Source of the DNA: Candidatus Omnitrophota bacterium
GTDB taxonomy: Bacteria > Omnitrophota > Gorgyraeia > Duberdicusellales > 4484-171
Direction: 5' to 3'
Assembly (NCBI GenBank): GCA_030601015.1
Contig: JAUVUO010000028.1
Coordinates: forward strand, 1-10,871
Length of the DNA stretch: 10,871 nt
In this document: one piece after another, positions 7,574 through 10,871 of the stretch
How positions within the stretch are numbered: the stretch's first letter is position 1
Layout: each line of letters opens with the position of its first letter
The notes under the pieces: generated by a model
What the model was told of the DNA's origin: nothing
Database searches by the model: none
The model's input: the letters and a program-made list of their open reading frames with translations, nothing else
Made by a program: the position numbers and the translations under genes

Positions 7574-7890
7574 AAAAAGGGGTTGTTCTTGTCTTAGTGA
7601 TGGGAATAACAATTATTATATCTGGTTTAGTTATAATAATTTTGTTGTTTATAACTCAAGGTGCACGTATAGGTGAACATAAAATAAGAAGAACTCGAGC
7701 TTATTATGCGGCTCAAGCAGGTATTGTTAGCGGAATGGAGCAGTTAAGGAAAGGTGAAGCTGTTACGGATATAGTTATAGGAGCAGGGATAACAGGGTAT
7801 GCGGGTGGATACAATGTTACTGTTACTTATGCGAATGATGGATCCGGCCCGGGTGGAACAGATCCGCTTACAGCGGATGTTAGTTTTTGA
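7570..7890 (+). CDS. PilX/GspK-like type IV pilin-related protein
   Basis: I place the start at ATG 7570, which overlaps the previous stop as ATGA, rather than at TTG 7543 in the same frame; the later start gives 106 residues and a proper prepilin N-terminus. MKKG is followed by a hydrophobic stretch at about 5-30, the signature of a class III (prepilin peptidase) signal with cleavage after G4. The fifth mature residue is leucine, not the glutamate of major pilins; lack of Glu5 is a feature of GspK and is seen in PilX-like proteins. The amphipathic continuation, HKIRRTRAYYAAQAGIVSGM (roughly 38-57), is typical of the PilX N-terminal domain. After it comes a short glycine-rich tail ending in LTADVSF, which looks abrupt, so the protein may be naturally small or truncated. 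The rest of a pilus or secretion operon is absent; a terminator follows within 80 bases. Confidence 0.75.
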   Translation: MKKGVVLVLVMGITIIISGLVIIILLFITQGARIGEHKIRRTRAYYAAQAGIVSGMEQLRKGEAVTDIVIGAGITGYAGGYNVTVTYANDGSGPGGTDPLTADVSF

Positions 7891-7965
7891 ATAATGACTG
7901 CTATTTTTTTTAAAAAAATTCTTTCCCTTTCTTAGTAATTTTTATGAAATATTACATTAAGTTTA

Positions 7966-8004
7966 TTCAGCCATTTGAGGATTGGCTGAGTTTTTAGTTT
8001 TTTT
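7966..8004 (+). terminator. Rho-independent terminator after the pilin-like gene
   Basis: TCAGCCA (7967-7973) pairs perfectly with TGGCTGA (7983-7989) across a 9-base loop, with a T-G wobble extending the base. The stem is followed by TTTTT at 7991-7995 and a second run at 7998-8004. It ends the winged-helix/pilin transcript 76 bases beyond the pilin stop. Confidence 0.82.
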
Positions 8005-8047
8005 GTTAATTTATATCTTTAGACTTTGCGGTATCTTGAAATATAAT

Positions 8048-8207
8048 GGTACTGTTGCAAAATACCTTACAGAAGACATTTCCGAGAACAAGACTGTGTC
8101 ACAATTGTTTTATTCGTCATTCTCTTGAAGGCGGAAATCCAGAAAATAAATAAAATCATAGCCTCTGGATTGTCCGGGTGTTTTTGATTAAGAGGCTGTG
8201 TCATAAT
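8048..8207. repeat. Decayed intergenic repeat before the tRNA gene
   Basis: This stretch has structure but no gene. Two direct repeats, GACTGTGTCACAAT (8092-8105) and GGCTGTGTCATAAT (8194-8207), agree at 12 of 14 positions. Between them, AATCCAG (8136-8142) and CTGGATT (8165-8171) form a 7-base inverted repeat that extends imperfectly outward. The left part, GTCATTCTCTTGAAGGCGGA (8117-8136) running on into AATCCAG, looks like a worn copy of the GTCATTCCCGC...GCGGGAATCC palindromes that are dispersed in many bacterial genomes. At 8048-8061, GGTACTGTTGCAAA resembles IS6-family terminal repeats, though it stands alone. The 62-codon frame on the minus strand across this stretch reads the repeat itself and is not a gene. 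A relic of a small non-autonomous repeat is the best reading. Confidence 0.5.
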
Positions 8208-8301
8208 ATCATCGCATTTTTTGAAAAGTAAAAATTTTATTCTTGAAGCGGTCATGGAAAGCGTTGAAAGTATAAAAAATTAAGAATAGTCTTGTATATA
8301 C

Positions 8302-8374
8302 GGGCCGGTAGTTCAGTTGGGAGAATGCCTCGTTCGCAACGAGGAGGTCGGCGGTTCGATTCCGCCTCGGTCCA
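8302..8374 (+). tRNA. tRNA-Ala, anticodon CGC
   Basis: The 73 bases fold into a full cloverleaf. The acceptor stem GGGCCGG (8302-8308) pairs with TCGGTCC (8367-8373), and the discriminator is A8374. The D stem is GTTC/GAAT. The anticodon stem CCTCG/CGAGG is perfect around the loop TTCGCAA, giving anticodon CGC at 8335-8337, which reads the alanine codon GCG. The T stem GGCGG/CCGCC encloses TTCGATT. The G3-U70 wobble pair (G8304 with T8371), the main identity signal for alanyl-tRNA synthetase, is present. CCA is not encoded, so it must be added after transcription. TTGAAA (8264-8269) with TAGTCT (8287-8292) at 17 bases is a weak promoter candidate. Confidence 0.96.
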
Positions 8375-8376
8375 TT

Positions 8377-8429
8377 TCTACATTAATTTTAAATCATATT
8401 AGAGATAAATATTAATTTGTAGACTTTTT
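8377..8429 (+). terminator. Probable terminator of the tRNA transcript
   Basis: TCTACA (8377-8382) pairs with TGTAGA (8418-8423). The stem continues as TTAAT/ATTAA after a two-base bulge, then TTTA/TAAA after a one-base bulge. C and five Ts (8425-8429) follow. The arms are AT-rich and bulged, so termination strength is uncertain, but the position directly behind the tRNA is right. Confidence 0.45.
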
Positions 8430-8466
8430 ATTGAGGGATTTTTGTCTTTAAAAAAAGATTAATAAT

Positions 8467-9180
8467 ATGTCTATTCCAAGAATTTACATTAAACCGGAAG
8501 ATATTGATACCTGTATTACTATAAGAGATATTAATACTGTTCATAAAACTAAAAATGTTTTACGGTTAAAGAGAAATAATAAGATATCCATTTTTGACGG
8601 TAAAGGAAAGGAATATTTATATAATGTTGAAACTATAGCGAAAGATGCTATTAATGTAAAGAAAGAAAAGATAATCATGGAATATCCTATGCCTAAATAT
8701 AGGATAACATTGGGATTTCCTTTAGTAAAAGAAGAAAAGATTAGTATTATTTTACAGAAATCTACTGAAATAGGTGTCCATGAGTTTATTCCTTTTATTT
8801 GTGAAAGAAGCTTAAAAGAGGAACCCTCGTCTAAAAAAAAGCATAGATGGGATAGAATAATATGTGAAGCAGCCAGGCAATCCCAAAGATTATGGGTTCC
8901 TCAAATAAAGGAATTAGTAACTTTTAATGATATGGTTAAATTTGAGCATGATTTGAAATTAGCAGCATCTATAAAAGGAAAAGCAGCAGAGCGTTTTATT
9001 TCAGAAGATAGTTATGACATACTAATTGTAGTAGGCCCTGAGGGAGATTTTTCCTGTTCTGAATATAAAATCCTAGAAGAAAATAATTTTAAGTTTATTA
9101 AATTGAGTGCTAATGTTTTGAGAGTAGAAACGGCTTGCATATTCTCTACAGGGTTAGTGAAATATTTTACTAAAATATGA
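8467..9180 (+). CDS. rsmE: 16S rRNA (uracil1498-N3)-methyltransferase
   Basis: RsmE methylates N3 of U1498 in the 16S rRNA decoding region, acting on the assembled 30S subunit with S-adenosylmethionine. The 237 residues match the family. An N-terminal PUA-like domain (about 1-75) precedes a SPOUT methyltransferase domain. Recognisable blocks are QKSTEIGV at 97-104, HRWDRIICEAARQSQRLWVP at 126-145, GPEGD at 190-194 and LSANVLRVETA at 213-223. The last two form the trefoil-knot cofactor site. The family usually reads GPEGG, so D194 is a minor substitution. The start at ATG 8467 has no Shine-Dalgarno sequence; a GAGGGA at 8433-8438 is about 28 bases away, too far. The gene ends 29 bases before mtaB, suggesting one transcript of two RNA-modification genes. 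Confidence 0.95.
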   Translation: MSIPRIYIKPEDIDTCITIRDINTVHKTKNVLRLKRNNKISIFDGKGKEYLYNVETIAKDAINVKKEKIIMEYPMPKYRITLGFPLVKEEKISIILQKSTEIGVHEFIPFICERSLKEEPSSKKKHRWDRIICEAARQSQRLWVPQIKELVTFNDMVKFEHDLKLAASIKGKAAERFISEDSYDILIVVGPEGDFSCSEYKILEENNFKFIKLSANVLRVETACIFSTGLVKYFTKI

Positions 9181-9209
9181 AAGCCGGTTTTTAAAATACA
9201 TTCTAATTT

Positions 9210-10466
9210 ATGAAAATAAAAGTTTTTACTCTCGGCTGCAAGGTGAATCAATACGAAACTCAAGGGTTGGAAGAGAAATTTTTATCTTTAGGCTGTGAAA
9301 TAACAAAAAAAAAAGCTGATATATACATAATCAATACTTGTACAGTTACTCGACGTGCGGATAGTAAATCGCGGGATGCCGTTCTTCGGGCTAAAAAAGA
9401 AAATCCGCGGGCAAAACTTGTTGTGTGCGGATGCCTTGTTCAGGAAAATCCTAATTTTGGTGAAAAATTAGGAGTAGATTATATAATTCCTCAAGACAAA
9501 AAACATATTCTTCCTGAAATTGTATTAGGCTTATCTTCCGGCATAAATAATGTGGCCGGTTATAAATATATTTGGAATTTAAAAATAAAAGAGTTTCGTA
9601 ATCACAGAGCTTTCATTAAAGTTCAGGACGGTTGCAATAATTTTTGTTCATTTTGTAAAATACCCTATGTAAGAGGAGGTTCTCATAGCCGGGGAATCGA
9701 TGATGTTCTGAAAGAGGTTAAGAGAGTATCCTTATTACATAAAGAAATAATACTTTGCGGAACAAATTTGAGTTTGTATGGCAAAGACATAGATCCTTCA
9801 TTAACCTTAGCCGATTTAGTCGATAAGGTTTTAGCAATACCATCTTTAGGAAGATTGAGGTTGAGTTCTTTGGAACCCTATTTTGTTAGTGAAAAACTTA
9901 TTTCATTTTTAAATAATAGACAATTTTGTTCTCATTTCCATTTCCCTTTTCAATATGGAGATGATGAGATACTAAAGGCTATGAATAAAAAAGAGAGAGT
10001 TGCCTTATATGATAATCTAGTTTTGCAGTCAAGGGATACAGACCCCGATATTGCTATTAGTTGTGATGTTATGGTGGGATTTCCGGGAGAAGAGGATAAG
10101 CATTTTCGAAATATGGTAGAATTTTTAAATAGAGTTAAACCTATGCGCATGCATATTTTTACTTTTTCTCCCAGAGAAAAAACACGTTTTCATAATATGA
10201 AGATTATTAATCAAAAGGAAATCCGAGAAAGATATTATGTCTTAAGAGATTTAGCCGATAAATTTTCATTGGAATATAAAAATAAATTTTTGGGCAAAAG
10301 ACTTTTTATGGTATCGGAAGAAAAAAGGAAAGGGTATGTTTGCGGATATACCGGCAATTATATAAAAGTTTATGTGAAAGAGAAGATACCTTTAGGGGAA
10401 ATAATTCCTGTAAAAATATATAATATAGAAGAAGACAAAGCTTTCGCTTCTCCAATAAAAGATTAG
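9210..10466 (+). CDS. mtaB: tRNA t6A37 methylthiotransferase (MtaB type)
   Basis: MtaB is a radical-SAM enzyme that adds a methylthio group to t6A at position 37 of tRNAs reading ANN codons, helping decoding accuracy. The 418 residues show the three expected parts. The N-terminal UPF0004 domain has TLGCKVNQYET at 7-17 and NTCTVTRRAD at 42-51. Cysteines C10, C44 and C75 (the second Cys of VVCGCLVQ) bind the auxiliary 4Fe-4S cluster. The radical-SAM motif C-x3-C-x2-C is at C142, C146 and C149 within DGCNNFCSFCKIPYVRG. A C-terminal TRAM domain, from about 355 onward, should bind tRNA. The GCKVNQYET form separates MtaB from MiaB and RimO. ATG 9210 is the right start because the essential C10 motif follows at the usual distance, yet no Shine-Dalgarno sequence precedes it; coupling to rsmE may help. 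Confidence 0.95.
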   Translation: MKIKVFTLGCKVNQYETQGLEEKFLSLGCEITKKKADIYIINTCTVTRRADSKSRDAVLRAKKENPRAKLVVCGCLVQENPNFGEKLGVDYIIPQDKKHILPEIVLGLSSGINNVAGYKYIWNLKIKEFRNHRAFIKVQDGCNNFCSFCKIPYVRGGSHSRGIDDVLKEVKRVSLLHKEIILCGTNLSLYGKDIDPSLTLADLVDKVLAIPSLGRLRLSSLEPYFVSEKLISFLNNRQFCSHFHFPFQYGDDEILKAMNKKERVALYDNLVLQSRDTDPDIAISCDVMVGFPGEEDKHFRNMVEFLNRVKPMRMHIFTFSPREKTRFHNMKIINQKEIRERYYVLRDLADKFSLEYKNKFLGKRLFMVSEEKRKGYVCGYTGNYIKVYVKEKIPLGEIIPVKIYNIEEDKAFASPIKD

Positions 10467-10723
10467 TAATCGGAACAATATATTTGGCGAATACATTGAA
10501 AATCCCTACGATTTATAATATTATCGGATCGTTTAAATCAAAAACGTCGGTTGAATATTTTTCTGGAATAATCGTTCATCTTCGCTGTCTCTTGCATGAA
10601 ATTCCTCTAAATGGAATTTGCCGTGTTTTCTGTTATTAAACTCAGATTTTGCATTAGGCGTAGATGAAGAGTGATAAGATTTTGGAGAAGAAGAAGTTAT
10701 AAAAAATGCAAAAACTCAACGGG

Positions 10724-10746
10724 GGGGCAACTTGTCAATGTGACCC
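10724..10746. repeat. REP-like imperfect hairpin beside a G7 run
   Basis: GGGGCA (10724-10729) and TGACCC (10741-10746) are complementary at five of six positions. Inside lies TTG-T-CAA, which can pair as well. Short palindromes of this GGGTCA...TGACCC style can be REP-type sequences linked to REP-associated transposases. A single copy is not enough to show that here. Confidence 0.25.
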
Positions 10747-10835
10747 TATTATTCCTTTTAGAAAACAACAACCTTTGATAATCCGGCAAAACATTTCTTA
10801 ATATAACAACTCTCTTTCTATTATAATTCAATAAT

Positions 10836-10855
10836 ATACGAACTTCGTATTTTTT
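10836..10855 (+). terminator. Candidate terminator near the right edge
   Basis: ATACGA (10836-10841) pairs with TCGTAT (10845-10850) across a three-base loop and is followed by a run of six Ts ending at 10855. The stem is short with two G-C pairs, so it is a weak candidate. It lies about 370 bases beyond mtaB. Confidence 0.35.
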
Positions 10856-10871
10856 GCTATTATAAAGTAAT

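Larger units (their letters stand above)
10467..10871. other. 405-base tail with no supported gene
   Basis: I find no convincing gene here on either strand. The longest readings are a 51-codon frame from TTG 10484 and a 60-codon minus-strand frame (10533-10715) with no usable start codon; neither has a recognisable family or ribosome binding site. A GGGGGGG run at 10721-10727 is striking in this AT-rich DNA and begins a small hairpin. A candidate terminator lies near the right edge. No terminator is visible immediately after mtaB, so its transcript may run into this stretch. Confidence 0.5.

Noticed and set aside
8048..8061. IS6-family terminal repeat (GGTACTGTTGCAAA)
   Set aside because: It is a good match to the style of IS26-type ends, but there is no transposase and no partner end, so I do not call an insertion sequence from it.
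8067..8255. 62-codon minus-strand frame in the gap before the tRNA
   Set aside because: It reads across the decayed repeats, has no ribosome binding site and resembles no family.
9012..9263. 83-codon minus-strand frame across the rsmE-mtaB junction
   Set aside because: It is antisense to the SPOUT cofactor motifs of rsmE and the first codons of mtaB, so it is a shadow.
9950..10150. 66-codon minus-strand frame inside mtaB
   Set aside because: It lies fully within a clearly conserved gene and has no support of its own.
10484..10639. 51-codon frame from TTG in the right-hand tail
   Set aside because: Weak start codon, no Shine-Dalgarno sequence and no recognisable protein.
10533..10715. 60-codon open minus-strand frame in the right-hand tail
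   Set aside because: It has no ATG, GTG or TTG near its beginning and I recognise no family. It could be a worn fragment, but I cannot support it as a gene or pseudogene.
10835..10850. Resemblance of TATACGAACTTCGTAT to a loxP arm
   Set aside because: The match is to part of one arm only, there is no second arm with an 8-base spacer, and a hairpin plus T-run explains the palindrome better.

Overview
The window is about 10.9 kb of AT-rich bacterial DNA. Seven of the eight intact protein genes have a recognisable family; the eighth, a large TPR protein, has no specific function visible. An ExbB/ExbD proton-channel pair, a signal peptide on a large TPR protein and a type IV pilin-like N-terminus point to a Gram-negative (diderm) cell. 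The low GC, the style of the pilin-like protein and its pairing with a DUF2582 winged-helix protein remind me of uncultured lineages such as Omnitrophota. That placement is a guess from general familiarity; nothing in the window proves it.

Layout, all genes on the + strand. (1) The 3' end of a gene that looks like L-aspartate dehydrogenase (2-169). (2) uvrA, complete (300-3095). (3) An exported 818-residue TPR protein (3185-5641). (4) A 376-base gap carrying a small mobile-element relic: CACAGAG-type inverted repeats enclosing a 41-codon remnant of a GxxExxY-family gene. (5) exbB and exbD, overlapping by 11 bases (6018-7044). (6) A 313-base gap with no supported gene. (7) A DUF2582-like winged-helix gene overlapping a short PilX/GspK-like pilin gene by 4 bases, closed by a clear terminator (7358-8004). 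(8) A decayed repeat region (8048-8207), then tRNA-Ala(CGC) at 8302-8374 and a probable terminator. (9) rsmE and mtaB, 29 bases apart (8467-10466). (10) A 405-base tail with no supported gene.

The genes fall into several themes. UvrA is DNA repair. RsmE (16S rRNA U1498 methylation) and MtaB (ms2t6A37 of tRNA) both modify translation RNAs and probably form one transcript. ExbB and ExbD form a proton-driven inner-membrane motor, and the upstream TPR protein is a plausible periplasmic partner, although the repeat relic now separates them. No TonB, TolA, TolB or Pal is visible.

I do not see a wholly new system. The points most worth checking are the GxxExxY relic inside its inverted repeats, the lack of Shine-Dalgarno sites at tpr, rsmE and mtaB, and the decayed repeat before the tRNA.
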